A stretch of DNA of 64,000 nucleotides from Enterobacteriaceae bacterium 4M9. GTDB taxonomy: Bacteria > Pseudomonadota > Gammaproteobacteria > Enterobacterales > Enterobacteriaceae. The notes under the pieces are model-generated. The model was not told the DNA's origin. It was given only the letters and a program-made list of their open reading frames with translations, and ran no database searches. The stretch covers positions 372,001 through 436,000 of the forward strand of contig JAADJJ010000001.1 of the NCBI GenBank assembly GCA_010092695.1, given 5' to 3'. Shown piece by piece: positions 17,863 through 28,000 of the stretch. Position numbers and translations under genes: made by a program. The first letter of the stretch is position 1. Every line of letters begins with the position of its first letter.

Positions 17863-19395
17863 TCAGGTGCTGGTTTTGTTAAGCCACGTGCGAGTGAACT
17901 CGCTGGCAGAAACAGGCTTACCGTAATAGAAGCCCTGCAACCACGTAGCGCCGAGCATTTTCAGGCTTTCAACATGCTTTTCTGTTTCGACACCTTCAAC
18001 CACGGTGCGCAATTCCAGCTTCTTCGAAATATCGATAATGCCCGCAATCAGATGGCGCTGAGCAATCTCCGGCTCAAGCTGGGCGATAAATTTGCGGTCA
18101 ACCTTCAGAATATCCAGCGGATAGTCCTGCAAATAGCTCAGGTTAGAGTAGCCGGTGCCGAAATCATCAATAGCAATAATCGCGCCCAGATCGTGAAGCT
18201 GCGTCAGAATATCGTTAATTTGCTTGTGATCGTTAAGCACTTCGCTTTCGGTAATCTCCACCACAAGACGAATCAGGCCCGCAGGAATGCCGGTCAAAAA
18301 TGTTCGGCAGTCTTCAACAATCTCGTTGGACAGAATATGGCTGGAGCTGAAGTTCACACTCACATGAAAGTTAGGCAAAATTTTGTGCTGCTCGGCCAGC
18401 AGCCATGTTTTAACCTGCTGCATCAGATCGCGCGTCATCGGTACTACCAGTCCAGACTCTTCGGCCAGTGGAATAAACTGGTTAGGGGGAATAATACCGT
18501 CATTGGGCGAAATCCAGCGAGCCAGCACTTCACAGCCAATTAGCTCACCGGTACTGGTATCGACCTGCGGCTGGAACCAGGGCTGGATTTCACCGTTATA
18601 AATGGCCATTTCCAGCTTTCTGCGCAGCGATTTTGGCCGGTTAAGGAAGTTATACAGCCAGATGCCCGCCAGTGGGCCAAACGCTATAAACACATAAAAC
18701 AGCGTAGCGGCCGACTGATAGTACTGCTTCAGGGTATAAGAATCCGGCAGCACATAGGTGAGCTTATAGTCGTAGCGCGATGAGGCCTGAACGAGAGTGC
18801 GTGTACCCGGCTGTACAGGCAGCTGTGCTCGTAGCTGGCCCTGGTTGTTGAGGTAGAAACCGTTAATATTCAGGTACAAATGCTCGCTACTGCTACGCCC
18901 TGTGATGTCGTTGTAGAAATAGAAACCGGGAATGCTGGCGATGATCTCCATCTGCTGAAACGCACGTTTCAGGTTAATGACCAGCGTGTTGTTGGTGGGG
19001 ATAGGACCGTAGCTCAGCGACAGTTTCTGCTTCTCTTTAAAGTATTCACTGACCGCAACAGAGATATCGCCTTCCAGCGACGAGCAGCGAATAACGTTAT
19101 TTTCAACGATGCTGAACGAGCGTGAGTAGGGTGACAGCGACGCCAGCTGGCGCAGCGATGTCACCATCTCATCGCAGTGGCCGTTATAGAAATGTGAGGC
19201 TTTATCCAGCGAATTCGTTACCGTATCGAAAATCATATCAATACGGTTAAGCGTGCCAGCAAGATTAATTTCGTCTTCGGTTTTGTTAGTACTGACAGTT
19301 TGAAAGTGGATCAGTACAGCCCCCATGGCCCATAGAGCAAGTACGGAGCAGGACGCGATTAACAGATTCCAGAAAATGTTTTTCTTGTTTTTCAT
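17863..19395 (-). CDS. CSS-EAL cyclic-di-GMP phosphodiesterase
   Basis: 510 residues from the ATG at 19395 (a TTG sits one codon upstream). TM1 (about 9-30) and TM2 (about 236-255) flank a periplasmic CSS-motif domain with RCSSLEG near residue 103. The cytoplasmic EAL domain carries the substrate and metal residues in EVLARW (the EAL position reads EVL), NFSSSHI, EITESE, IDDFGTGYSNLSYL, KVDRKFI and VVEGVETE. It therefore looks catalytically intact and should cleave c-di-GMP to pGpG. In enteric CSS-EAL enzymes the periplasmic cysteines respond to the DsbA/DsbB redox system. It starts 18 bases after the GGDEF gene stop, so one operon encodes opposing activities. Confidence 0.93.
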   Translation of the reverse strand: MKNKKNIFWNLLIASCSVLALWAMGAVLIHFQTVSTNKTEDEINLAGTLNRIDMIFDTVTNSLDKASHFYNGHCDEMVTSLRQLASLSPYSRSFSIVENNVIRCSSLEGDISVAVSEYFKEKQKLSLSYGPIPTNNTLVINLKRAFQQMEIIASIPGFYFYNDITGRSSSEHLYLNINGFYLNNQGQLRAQLPVQPGTRTLVQASSRYDYKLTYVLPDSYTLKQYYQSAATLFYVFIAFGPLAGIWLYNFLNRPKSLRRKLEMAIYNGEIQPWFQPQVDTSTGELIGCEVLARWISPNDGIIPPNQFIPLAEESGLVVPMTRDLMQQVKTWLLAEQHKILPNFHVSVNFSSSHILSNEIVEDCRTFLTGIPAGLIRLVVEITESEVLNDHKQINDILTQLHDLGAIIAIDDFGTGYSNLSYLQDYPLDILKVDRKFIAQLEPEIAQRHLIAGIIDISKKLELRTVVEGVETEKHVESLKMLGATWLQGFYYGKPVSASEFTRTWLNKTST

Positions 19396-19413
19396 CAATG
19401 GGTTCGCAAAGGG

Positions 19414-20976
19414 TCAGGAAGGATGGCCGGTTGTTGCCGTACTGGTCGTCACAGCATGCATACGCGGAACGGAATCCGCAGTCAGCATCTGATTTTTACC
19501 ACCGTGTTTTGCCTTATAAAGCAGCGCATCGACGCTTGATATAAGGCCTTCGGCATCTTCTCCATGCCAGTCATTTATGCCACCGCTGAACGTGATTTTC
19601 ATTCCGGCTTCGCGCCATTTTTTAACGGAAATATCCGCTCGCCACGCTTCCATGATTTCCCATGCCTGGCGGGCATCAAGCTCAGGAAACAGCACGGCAA
19701 TTTCCTCGCCACCGTAGCGGTAAACCGTACCGCGCTCATCAACAAAGTGCTGACCCTGCTTTGCGACGTGCCTGAGGACGACATCGCCAATAACATGCCC
19801 CCAGGTATCGTTAATGGATTTGAAATTATCGATATCAATCAATGCCAGGCTGAATGAGGTGCCGGACTTCAGATGCTGATCCAGTGCGTTGTCAAAGCAG
19901 CCGCGGTTAAACAAACCGGTGAGCGGATCTTTGTCAGCGCGCGCTTTTTCTGCCTGCAGGACCCTGGCATTGCGGCTGATTTCGTGGCGGATGCTGTTGA
20001 TATTTGCCGGTGAGGCGTCGCCACCAAAACGAATCATCGTCACGATATCGCCCATCATTTTATGAATAGTGTTTTTGGTCAGGTACCACATCAGGCAGAT
20101 AACGAAGGTCAGAATCAGAAAGATAAGCAGGGAGGGCGCGACTTGTAAAAGGATGCTGTCAAAAATGGTTTTATGGCCGATACGATAAACGGCAAACCAG
20201 TCCGGGTTGGTATAGGAGAAGTAAAACAGACGATCGCCGGTCTCCGGGTCTTCTACCACGCCCGTGCTGTTGTTCATCTGTAGCACCAGTTCGGGGGGAA
20301 TTTTCTGGCGGCCAATCTGATTAGGCTCGCTGTGAATCAGCACCAGGCCGTTGCGGTCAATCACCATGGTTTCGCCTGTCATCGGCTGGTTGAGTGCGCG
20401 CATGGAATAGCCCAACTCCACCAGATTCAAATCAGCAGAAATCGAGCCATAAAAAGCGCCGACATTGTCAAAAATAGGGCGAGAAATAGAGACGGTATGG
20501 GAGTCGTCAAAGTAGTCTTTGTATATCGGTGTGTAATAGACGAACGTACTGCTGCTGTTCTTTTTGTTGTACCAGGGGCGGGACTGTGGTTCTTCAATGT
20601 GGCCGATATCCGGTACGGCATAAAAGGTGCCGTCGCGGCTGGCGAAATTAATGGTGCGTAAACCGTAGCTGGCATGGAGAAGGTGGCTGAATGTATTGCG
20701 GGTCGCTTGCGATTCAATAGCGCCGTGATCCTGAACTTCCAGTACACGAACCAGTTCGTTAAGTGTGTTTTCAAGCGGTTTAATTAATTGCTGAACATTC
20801 AGGCCGGAAACGTTGTAAACATAATCGCTGGCACGGTCGTATATTGCGTTTCGTTTGTTAAAAATGTCAAAGAAGATATAACAAGTGAACGCGATAATGT
20901 TAAAAGATAATATTATTATAAAGGCATAGTCGAGATTCTTTTCTACGCCATATTTATTATTTTCTTTGCTTATCAT
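19414..20976 (-). CDS. dCache-GGDEF diguanylate cyclase
   Basis: A 520-residue protein: TM1 (about 17-38), a periplasmic dCache_1-like sensor with the RPWY element (about residue 132) and FYGSISADLN, TM2 (about 275-298), then a GGDEF domain. The active loop reads RYGGEEIAVLF, a functional GGEEF-type signature, preceded by DPLTGLFNRGCFD and LIDIDNFKSINDTWGH. The RxxD inhibitory site expected five residues before GGEEI is absent (DERG), so product inhibition is probably weak. It is the first gene of the pair with the EAL enzyme. The upstream region is AT-rich. The ligand of its sensor is unknown; unlike the MCP it lacks the complete amino-acid motif. Confidence 0.92.
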   Translation of the reverse strand: MISKENNKYGVEKNLDYAFIIILSFNIIAFTCYIFFDIFNKRNAIYDRASDYVYNVSGLNVQQLIKPLENTLNELVRVLEVQDHGAIESQATRNTFSHLLHASYGLRTINFASRDGTFYAVPDIGHIEEPQSRPWYNKKNSSSTFVYYTPIYKDYFDDSHTVSISRPIFDNVGAFYGSISADLNLVELGYSMRALNQPMTGETMVIDRNGLVLIHSEPNQIGRQKIPPELVLQMNNSTGVVEDPETGDRLFYFSYTNPDWFAVYRIGHKTIFDSILLQVAPSLLIFLILTFVICLMWYLTKNTIHKMMGDIVTMIRFGGDASPANINSIRHEISRNARVLQAEKARADKDPLTGLFNRGCFDNALDQHLKSGTSFSLALIDIDNFKSINDTWGHVIGDVVLRHVAKQGQHFVDERGTVYRYGGEEIAVLFPELDARQAWEIMEAWRADISVKKWREAGMKITFSGGINDWHGEDAEGLISSVDALLYKAKHGGKNQMLTADSVPRMHAVTTSTATTGHPS

Positions 20977-21534
20977 GCATTTAGTGCCTTTTGGAGCCTT
21001 CTGCCGGTACGTATTTTATAGGGTTATCTGGTCTCCAATCTAAATGAACATTAAATGACATTCTCTTAATTAAATCAAAATGCAGTATATCAATGAATTA
21101 AAGATGGCTGCTTTCATTTTCTTACAAAATAAGAAGCAACTGTACGAAATCGTGGGCGGAATTCTTAAAGCAGGGCGCTCTATTCATCATCTTTTAATTT
21201 TTTTTTGGGGAAAATTTTTCTCTGATTTTCTCGTTGCCATTATTTTTATCCAGCTGTTTTTTTGCTGGCAAGGAGAGACAAACCCGTGAGGAAGAGTCTG
21301 ATTTGCTGTGGGCGTTTAGCCGGACGGATGCGCCTAAACGCGGCCCAGAAAGCCCTGTGCAAGGTGGGGTGAGGAATTTGCGTATCTCAATGAAGAAATC
21401 AGAGTCAGTGTTGCTCTGCTTTCTTCATTGACGAGCTGCTGCTCAGCGAGTGTAAACGTTGTAATAAGAACGCCAGGAGCAGAAAGCTCGATTGCATTTA
21501 CCCGGCACTGTCAACGTGTAAGCAGGGGATCTGT
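20977..21534. other. AT-rich intergenic region with a long imperfect hairpin
   Basis: 558 bp between the diguanylate cyclase start and the LuxR gene stop. It contains the cyclase promoter region at the left and the strong inverted repeat at 21388-21430. No gene is supported. Confidence 0.6.
21388..21430. repeat. Long inverted repeat (17-bp arms, one mismatch)
   Basis: Arms 21388-21404 and 21414-21430 pair over 17 positions with one mismatch, around a 9-base loop. Neither side has a T run, so it is not a standard terminator. It lies about 105 bp beyond the 3' end of the LuxR-type gene and may be a 3' RNA-stabilising structure or the remains of a small mobile element. Confidence 0.7.
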
Positions 21535-22179
21535 TTATTCCGTGACGGCACTTTGAAAGAAATTGTGCTCATAGGCGAACTTCAACAATTCGGTGTTGGA
21601 GTTGATACCTAATTTGCGCATGGCATTATATTTGTGTGTTGAAATCGTGCTCAGTGAGCGGTTTTTTAGCTCAGCGATTTCCACTAAGGTATAGCCAGAA
21701 ACGATAAGTTTGATCACTTCCAGCTCTTTACTGGAGAGACCAAAAGAAACCTCATGCGATCGTGAATCAATCTCTTTGATATTCTCTGAGAGGTAAAACT
21801 CGTTACTTTGTAAAATCTGTTCACAGGCGCTGAGCAGTTCTTCTGGCATGTCTTTTTTGCTGATGAGCGCTGAAACACCGGTTCGTTTGAGTACGGCGAT
21901 AGCGTCGCTGTGAATCTTATCGGAATACAGAACAACTTTAATGCCTGGCCTGATAAATATCAGGCGGCGAATCATATTCTGTACGTTTTCGTCGAGGATA
22001 TGTGAATCAATATCGATTAAGGCAAAGTTGACCTGACTGATTCCAATAGCGCTAATCAACTGCTCATAATTAAGGCAAATATGGGCAACGCGAAACTTAC
22101 CGGATGAATTGAATAATGATGATAGTGCACCGAGGACCAACGGGTACGGATGCATAATAGCGATCGGTAATGTCTGCAT
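21535..22179 (-). CDS. RcsB/FimZ-like LuxR-family response regulator
   Basis: 214 residues from the ATG at 22179, chosen because GGAAAG lies 5 bases upstream; a longer frame starts at 22248 but has no ribosome site. The N-terminal part (1-120) is receiver-like with the aspartate region FALIDIDSHIL and a KK near the end of the fold. The C-terminal LuxR/GerE helix-turn-helix (about 143-205) contains LSSKELEVIKLIVSGYTLVEIA and STISTHKYNAMRKLG. The layout and size match RcsB, FimZ and related regulators of capsule, flagella and fimbriae. No partner kinase is nearby. Target genes are unknown; the c-di-GMP operon, autotransporters and fimbriae in this window are candidates by position. Confidence 0.85.
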   Translation of the reverse strand: MQTLPIAIMHPYPLVLGALSSLFNSSGKFRVAHICLNYEQLISAIGISQVNFALIDIDSHILDENVQNMIRRLIFIRPGIKVVLYSDKIHSDAIAVLKRTGVSALISKKDMPEELLSACEQILQSNEFYLSENIKEIDSRSHEVSFGLSSKELEVIKLIVSGYTLVEIAELKNRSLSTISTHKYNAMRKLGINSNTELLKFAYEHNFFQSAVTE

Positions 22180-22912
22180 ATAATCTTTCCATGATATTAG
22201 TATTAAGAGGCTGTGTGGCAGTGTCGCTCTCACCATGAGCGTAATCACTTATTGTCGGAGTATAGGGAGGGGAACTCCCTTTTTCAATGATGTTTTTACT
22301 TTTTCTATCGTTTTTTATATCAAAACACCGTTTTTTTCCTAACATAAAAACAGGTTAAATTGCCTGGATGGTTTCTGTGTTAATGATAATAATCCATTAA
22401 AATTAACACACTGTTATTTTTGATTAAATCACAGCGTCAATGCCTTTTTTGCGATAAGATCATCTTAAGAGCCCTTTATCTAAAGACGATGATGCTGGTG
22501 GTTGGCGATAACTGGTTTTTTGTACATAAATAAGTTCATCATTTTCCCAGGGGTTTGCCAGGAAAATTATGCGTTCTTTTACTTGCTGGAGCTATTTGAT
22601 TGTTGCTATTGTCTAAATCTATTGAGAGCAACATCGGATTATTCAGTAGCGTAAAGTACTTGTGTTAGCAAAAGCCATTGATGTGTTAAATTCTTTTTTT
22701 TTCAGCAGGTTAGGGAATTTTCCTTATGGTTGAGTCTTAGTGATTTTGTCATAATTTCAATCTATTCACGGTTGTAATCAACACAAAAATGTTCGTTGTC
22801 CTTTGGGTGCTAAGCACTTAAGATTATGCTAACACAGCGGCTTAAAAATTAATTAATGTATTTATCTGCACGCCAGGTAAGGATTTTAAATTGGCATGAA
22901 AGGAGTTCAGCC
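22180..22912. other. AT-rich divergent regulatory region
   Basis: 733 bp between two divergent regulator genes. It is markedly AT-rich with many A/T tracts, as in H-NS-bound horizontally acquired DNA (inference). It should carry both promoters. I see no repeats or RNA gene that I can support. Confidence 0.5.
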
Positions 22913-23437
22913 ATGGAAAAGCAGGTATTTCAGATAGTAAACAACCAGCATATGTTTGTTATCACTCACGAACAGGGTTTCACGACATTAACTACTTACA
23001 CTAATGAGGGTAGCCGTGAAGCAGATAGGTTTATCTCAGAAGTAAAACTAAGTACTACTGAGTCAAGAATGCTTATGCTACTTTTGTCTAACCAGGGGCG
23101 AGTGGTGTCTAAGGATGACATCATGGCTGAAGTCTGGAAAAATAAATTCGTGACTGAAAACAGCATTCGCCAGGTCATATTTACATTACGTCGTTTTTTC
23201 TTCGATCAGGAAAAACCCCATCATTTGCTGCTGAATTCACGCGGTGTTGGTTATACTCTACTTAACAGCCAAAAATTTTCCGTTGATAATAACGCCAGCG
23301 GTGCTTATTCATCCCAAATGCCTCGCGCATTGTACAATCATAGCCACAGTGCCCATGATTCCTTTATCAGAAAAGTATTTTCACGCCTGCGCTCATTAGT
23401 TAATATGCCTCACATTACCCGGCTGGAAAATAAGTAA
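22913..23437 (+). CDS. Small winged-helix (OmpR/CadC-type) transcriptional regulator
   Basis: 174 residues from the ATG at 22913, which has AGGAG 7 bases upstream; a frame opening at 22856 lacks a ribosome site. Residues about 35-115 form a trans_reg_C winged helix: LSTTESRMLMLLLSNQGRVV, KDDIMAEVWKNKFVTENSIR and RGVGYTLL are typical of CadC/ToxR/OmpR DNA-binding domains. Unlike CadC or ToxR there is no membrane segment, and unlike OmpR no receiver. The last 60 residues are basic and unassigned. It starts divergently from the RcsB-like gene. Function unknown beyond DNA binding. Confidence 0.82.
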   Translation: MEKQVFQIVNNQHMFVITHEQGFTTLTTYTNEGSREADRFISEVKLSTTESRMLMLLLSNQGRVVSKDDIMAEVWKNKFVTENSIRQVIFTLRRFFFDQEKPHHLLLNSRGVGYTLLNSQKFSVDNNASGAYSSQMPRALYNHSHSAHDSFIRKVFSRLRSLVNMPHITRLENK

Positions 23438-23477
23438 AGATAGATGCAGTTGGGCAGGGAAGAGGGGATTTGCTGTA

Positions 23478-24386
23478 ATGGAATACAGTATCGCGTTATG
23501 TGACGTCAATAAATCGTTTGGCGGCAGACGGGCCATCGTGGATGCCTCGTTGAGCATACCTGCAGGAAAAATTACCGGGTTTGTCGGGCCTGATGGCAGC
23601 GGTAAGACCACACTAATGCGCATCATGTGCGGCCTTGAACGCCCGGATAGCGGCGCTGGCCAGTTTTGGGGAATCGATATTTTTGCAAACCCTGAGCAAG
23701 TCAGGTCGCTCACCGGGGACATGTCGCAAAACATTTCCCTGGTGGAACAGCTCACCGTCAAAGAGAATCTTCTTTTTCTGGCTAAATCACGCAGCGTACC
23801 TTATGCCCAGGAGCGCGTTGATGAACTTATCACTGAGCTTAACGTTGAGCATCTTTGCAATACGCTAGCCCTGCACCTGAACACCGACTGCAAGCTCAGA
23901 GTATCGCTGGCTGCCAGTATTTTGCATGCGCCAAAAGTGTTAATTCTTGATGAGCCTACCGCAGGCGTGACGCTTGCCGCACGGCAGGCATTCTGGCAGG
24001 TGCTGGAGCGTCTGTCTGCCACCGGCATGACCATTCTTGTCAGCACACACTACAGTGATGAAGCCGAGCGCTGTCACCACTTGGTCAGGATGTCAAACGG
24101 CAGGCTGCTGTCGTGCGGGCCTGCGCAGACAATTGTCCATTCATTCGGACTGACAACGTTTGCCATACGCGGCCCTGATTTGCTTAGCCTCAAATGCCAG
24201 TTCAGCGGCATAAAGGAAGTGGAGCAAACCGTTATTTTTAGCAATACCCTCTATGTAACAGGTAAAAAGTGTGATGGCCTGCTTAGCGCCGTCAGGATGC
24301 TGCCCGTGCGTTATCACATTGAACATACCTCATCGGCGATTGCCGCCTCCGTTGCTGGCCTTGCGACACACAAGGTGCCTGCATAA
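23478..24386 (+). CDS. Orphan ABC-transporter ATPase (YbhF/RbbA N-half-like), degenerate signature
   Basis: A 302-residue protein. The Walker A motif is GPDGSGKT (37-44), the same GPDG form seen in the first ATPase half of YbhF and RbbA. Walker B is VLILDEPTAG and the switch His is in STHYSDEAE. The LSGGQ/LSGGMK signature is missing: the equivalent position reads KLRVSLAAS. The D-loop is also changed (VTLAAR). No permease or HlyD partner adjoins it. It may be a decayed remnant of a multi-gene exporter, or a non-transport ATPase. The gene is otherwise an open, well-composed frame. Confidence 0.8.
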   Translation: MEYSIALCDVNKSFGGRRAIVDASLSIPAGKITGFVGPDGSGKTTLMRIMCGLERPDSGAGQFWGIDIFANPEQVRSLTGDMSQNISLVEQLTVKENLLFLAKSRSVPYAQERVDELITELNVEHLCNTLALHLNTDCKLRVSLAASILHAPKVLILDEPTAGVTLAARQAFWQVLERLSATGMTILVSTHYSDEAERCHHLVRMSNGRLLSCGPAQTIVHSFGLTTFAIRGPDLLSLKCQFSGIKEVEQTVIFSNTLYVTGKKCDGLLSAVRMLPVRYHIEHTSSAIAASVAGLATHKVPA

Positions 24387-25021
24387 TGACCGGGGCCACC
24401 AGCAAAGCAGACGCTGGCGGCTGATTGTACTGCTGAGGCCACGGGCGTTCAGGCATTTCCCTGGGACGTGCTCAAGCTGAGTAGAAGGGGTTTTGCGGGC
24501 ATGTTTATGCGCTTGTGGTGAAGGTTTCTCTTATAGCCGTTAGCCGCGCAGGTCGTGCGTTTGCAGGCATAGCCTGCACAATGGTCGCACAGCACGTCCT
24601 TTTGCATCGTTTAACATTGCATATGTTGAAACATCCGCGGCTCGTGGTCGAGGTTTGTTGATTGTCGGCCACCATCACGCTTTTATATTCCCAGAGATAA
24701 TTCTCCCTCCTCACTTTTGAGCGCCCATGAACGGATGTTTTCTTATGGCGCTGAGAGACTAACGGTAACGGCAAAGTCGGCTTGAAACGCCCGTATTGAA
24801 TCCGGTACTGCTTCTTATTTTGGCAATAAACACAGCCAGTCTGACGGCCTGATAGCCGTAATCCAGTGAACGACTTAAATTAATAAGGGATTGCTGAATT
24901 CGAAGCGGCGTTCTTTCTGTCGGGTGAGAAAGGCAGGTAACGTATAGGTTGTGGCAACAAAAAGGCCAGAACGCGTTGCGCTCTGGCCTGTATTACCGTT
25001 TACGTCTGTTAGGGCGTGTTA
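24387..25021. other. Intergenic region, possibly decayed coding DNA
   Basis: 635 bp. Immediately after the ATPase stop an overlapping ATG opens only a 12-codon frame, as expected if a coupled partner gene had been lost. The remainder has moderate GC, no frame with a ribosome site, and ends with the terminator of the autotransporter at 24959-24989. I do not recognise a mobile element. Confidence 0.45.
24959..24989 (-). terminator. Terminator after autotransporter 1
   Basis: An 8-bp arm pair (24963-24970 with 24982-24989) extended by a partly paired CGC/GCG. Read on the - strand it is followed by TTTTTGTTG. It lies 33 bp past the autotransporter stop, and its sequence resembles the terminator of autotransporter 2. 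Confidence 0.85.
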
Positions 25022-28000
25022 TCAGAAGTTAACGCGTGCACCAAACATAACTGTGGTATCAGAATAACCTGCGCTACCCACCTGCTGAGCAACGTTGCCC
25101 CACATGGTGAAGTCGTTGGCCATCTTACCTTCCACGCCAAGCTTCAGCTCACCGACGTTTTTATCGCCCGCGATGCTGTTGGTGACGTCATCCATCTTCA
25201 CGCTGTAGTCGCCGAAGTTGTGCAGCCAGTTAGCTTCAACAAACGGCTGGAAGTCGCGACCGGTGTTGTTATCCAGCTCGCTGTGGCCTTTGAGGTAAGC
25301 ACGTACACCCACGCGGCTTCTTAACATGCCGTCAGTGTCATCGGTCACCCAAGTGCCGTTGTGTTCACGGTGGTTATCCGCACCCACGTCCATCCAGGTC
25401 AGCTGAACTTTCGGCTGCAGCCAGCTGCTGACGCGCTCGCCCTTAGTCATCGGAACGGTGTAGCCCGCTTCCAGTGAGGCGGTAAAGCCTTTGGAATCAT
25501 ATTTCTCGGTCGCCAGCGCTTCACCGTTGATGGTGTTACGGAACCAGTTGTACAGCACCCAGCTGTCCACGTAAGCACCGGACATGTCTTTATCAGACTC
25601 AACCCAGGTGGCATACACACCGGCGCTGTAACCTTCGACTTTACTGTCGGCACGGTAGCCGGTGATGCCAGAGCGGATGTTACTCTGTGCGTTACCGTAG
25701 CCACCCATCACGCCCACATGCCAGCGGTCATAGCCGTCAGAACTCCACTCAGCCAAATCTACCCCCAGCTGCAGAACATAGCGGTTGGTGCGGGCTTTCA
25801 GTTGTCCTGACTCATCATAGAAGCGGTTGTGGCTGCCGACGTGACGCATCCACAGGCCATCAGCGTGAGCGCCTTCAGCGCTGCGCGCATAGCCGCCTTC
25901 GCCGAGTCTGTCCTGCATGCGGTGGTCAAACATGGTGTTGGCCGCCAGCATGTTGGCCAGGTAAGAACCGGTTTCCGGACGGTACTGAGACACGCCATCC
26001 GGGCCTGGCTCAGGATCGGTCACACCCGGATCGGTTACGCCAGGGTCAGTCACACCAGGATCAGTGATGCCAGGATCGGTCACACCAGGGTCAGTGACAC
26101 CAGGATCCGTCACGCCCGGATCGGTCACATCCGGTGCTTTGTTAGTCAGATACCAGCTTTGGTTAATTTTTTCGAGATTATAGTCATACGCGCCTGCAAC
26201 GATACGACCAGATTTGGTAAAGGTACCTTCGGAGACGCCGCCGACGCTGACTATCTGAATCCCTTCAACCGTGTATGCACCACTGCCGCCCAGATTGTTA
26301 ATGGCAACCAGGGTATCACCCGCGTTGACGTTACCCGTCACCACCAGCTTATCCGTCGGAGAACTGTCGTCACCGAGCTGGGTATTCATGATGAGCGTAC
26401 CGCCATTACCGGAGTAATCGCCGTTTACGGTCAGCGTTTTGACATCACCGCTGGTTGGTGTGTTGAAAGTGATGGTGCCGTTGTTGGTCAGTGACTGTAC
26501 GTCAGAGTTGGCAGTCAGATTCCAGTTACTGGTGCTATCGAGCTCAATAGAAGAAATATTCTGGCTGTAGCCGGTAAGCGTACTGCCGTTTTTGAGCGTA
26601 ACGTTCGAGGTGTTCAGCACGTTATCTGACACCAGCGAACCATTAAGCGTGCTGCTGTCAGCGTTCAGGTTTACAGTGCTGTTGAGGTCTGCTGTATCTG
26701 TCTGTACGTCCAGTACCAGACCGGTGCCGCTGTTGAACGTTGTGCCGGTAGCGGTGACGTCCAGCATACCGCCTTGGCTCAGAACAGAAGACTGCGCGGC
26801 GTCAACGGTCGCGCCAGTCAGCGTAACGTTACCTGCCGGTGAGGCCGCATCGTTGCCGGCAGCAAAGATACCCGCAGCACTGCTAGTTTTCAGCATACCG
26901 TTGTTGACGATAACAGAGCCCTGGTTAACGGATACGGCATAGGCGTCTGCACCGGTAGTTGTAACATTGCCGTCAGTAGTTACAGAGCCTGCTGCAGCAG
27001 AGAAAATGCCTGCGCTGCCAGCGCCTGCAGTAGTAATATCGCTGCCAGTCAGCGTAACGGTACCCGCGTTTGCAGCAACGCCAGCAGCGTTGTCACCGGT
27101 AGTAGTGACGGTTACGCTTTCGGCTGTCAGTGTGCCAGCTGTAGAACTCAGGCCTACGCTGCGTTCACCGCTGGTGTTGAAAGTGCTGTTGATTGCTTCA
27201 ACAGTGCCCATCTCAGCCAATGCTGCTGTTGAATTGGCTCCCTGTGTCGTGACACTCATGTCTTTAGCAATAATATAACTCTCGGCACCAGAGACTATGC
27301 CAGCTGAGTTGGATCCAACAGTCTCAATAGAGGTTTCACTTGTCAGGTTGATATATCCTTCGCGTGAAGCATAGGCCCCAACAGAATTGTCTCCTGCGGT
27401 AGAAATTTTTACGTTGCTGGCAGTGGTAGTGGCATTTTCAGTGAACAGCCCGTAAGACTCTGATTTGGTTGTTTTAACGCTACCACCAGCTAGCCGGACA
27501 GTACCACCATCCTGATTATTAATAACATGGGCTGTGGTGCCGCTCGTGGATAACGTGGAGTCCACTGCCGTTACACTGGAACTGGTTCCGCTCACTCGTA
27601 TGGCATCGCTGCCATTACCCTGCGTTGTAATTCTGGAGCTGGTAGCCGTTATCATGGCACCCGCGCCTGCACTAATAGCGTTGCTGTTTTCACCAGTGCT
27701 GCTGACAGCACCACCGGTAATGTTCAAGTTGCCATTTTCAACGCTGATAGCACTGTTGTTTTGAGATATCACCGTCGTGTCAGTTAATTCTGCTTTTGCT
27801 TTACTGTCCGTACTGTCGGCTTTGAGTTGTAGAGCAATTGCCTTCTCTGATGCTGCAATTTTTGATTTCGCGGTTGCGTTCAGTACGCTGTTGTTGCCCA
27901 GTAAAATACTGCCGGTTGAGGAGCCAGACGCGTTAACTTCTGTGTTATCCAGAGATATTTTTGCACCATTTTCGGCGTTGATTCCCCATGAGCCGGTACC

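Noticed and set aside
17863..20976. Sigma-28 control of the c-di-GMP operon
   Set aside because: No TAAA-N-GCCGATAA-like pair with 11-base spacing was found upstream of 20976, unlike for the receptor and cheR.
24505..24774. 89-codon frame on the - strand, Cys/Arg-rich, possible transposase remnant
   Set aside because: No recognisable transposase motif and no terminal inverted repeats; start lacks a ribosome site.
26009..26128. Regular short repeats that could suggest a CRISPR array
   Set aside because: 15-bp units without spacers, inside a coding frame; they encode VTDPG. The same goes for the 7-bp array at 60425 (no spacers).
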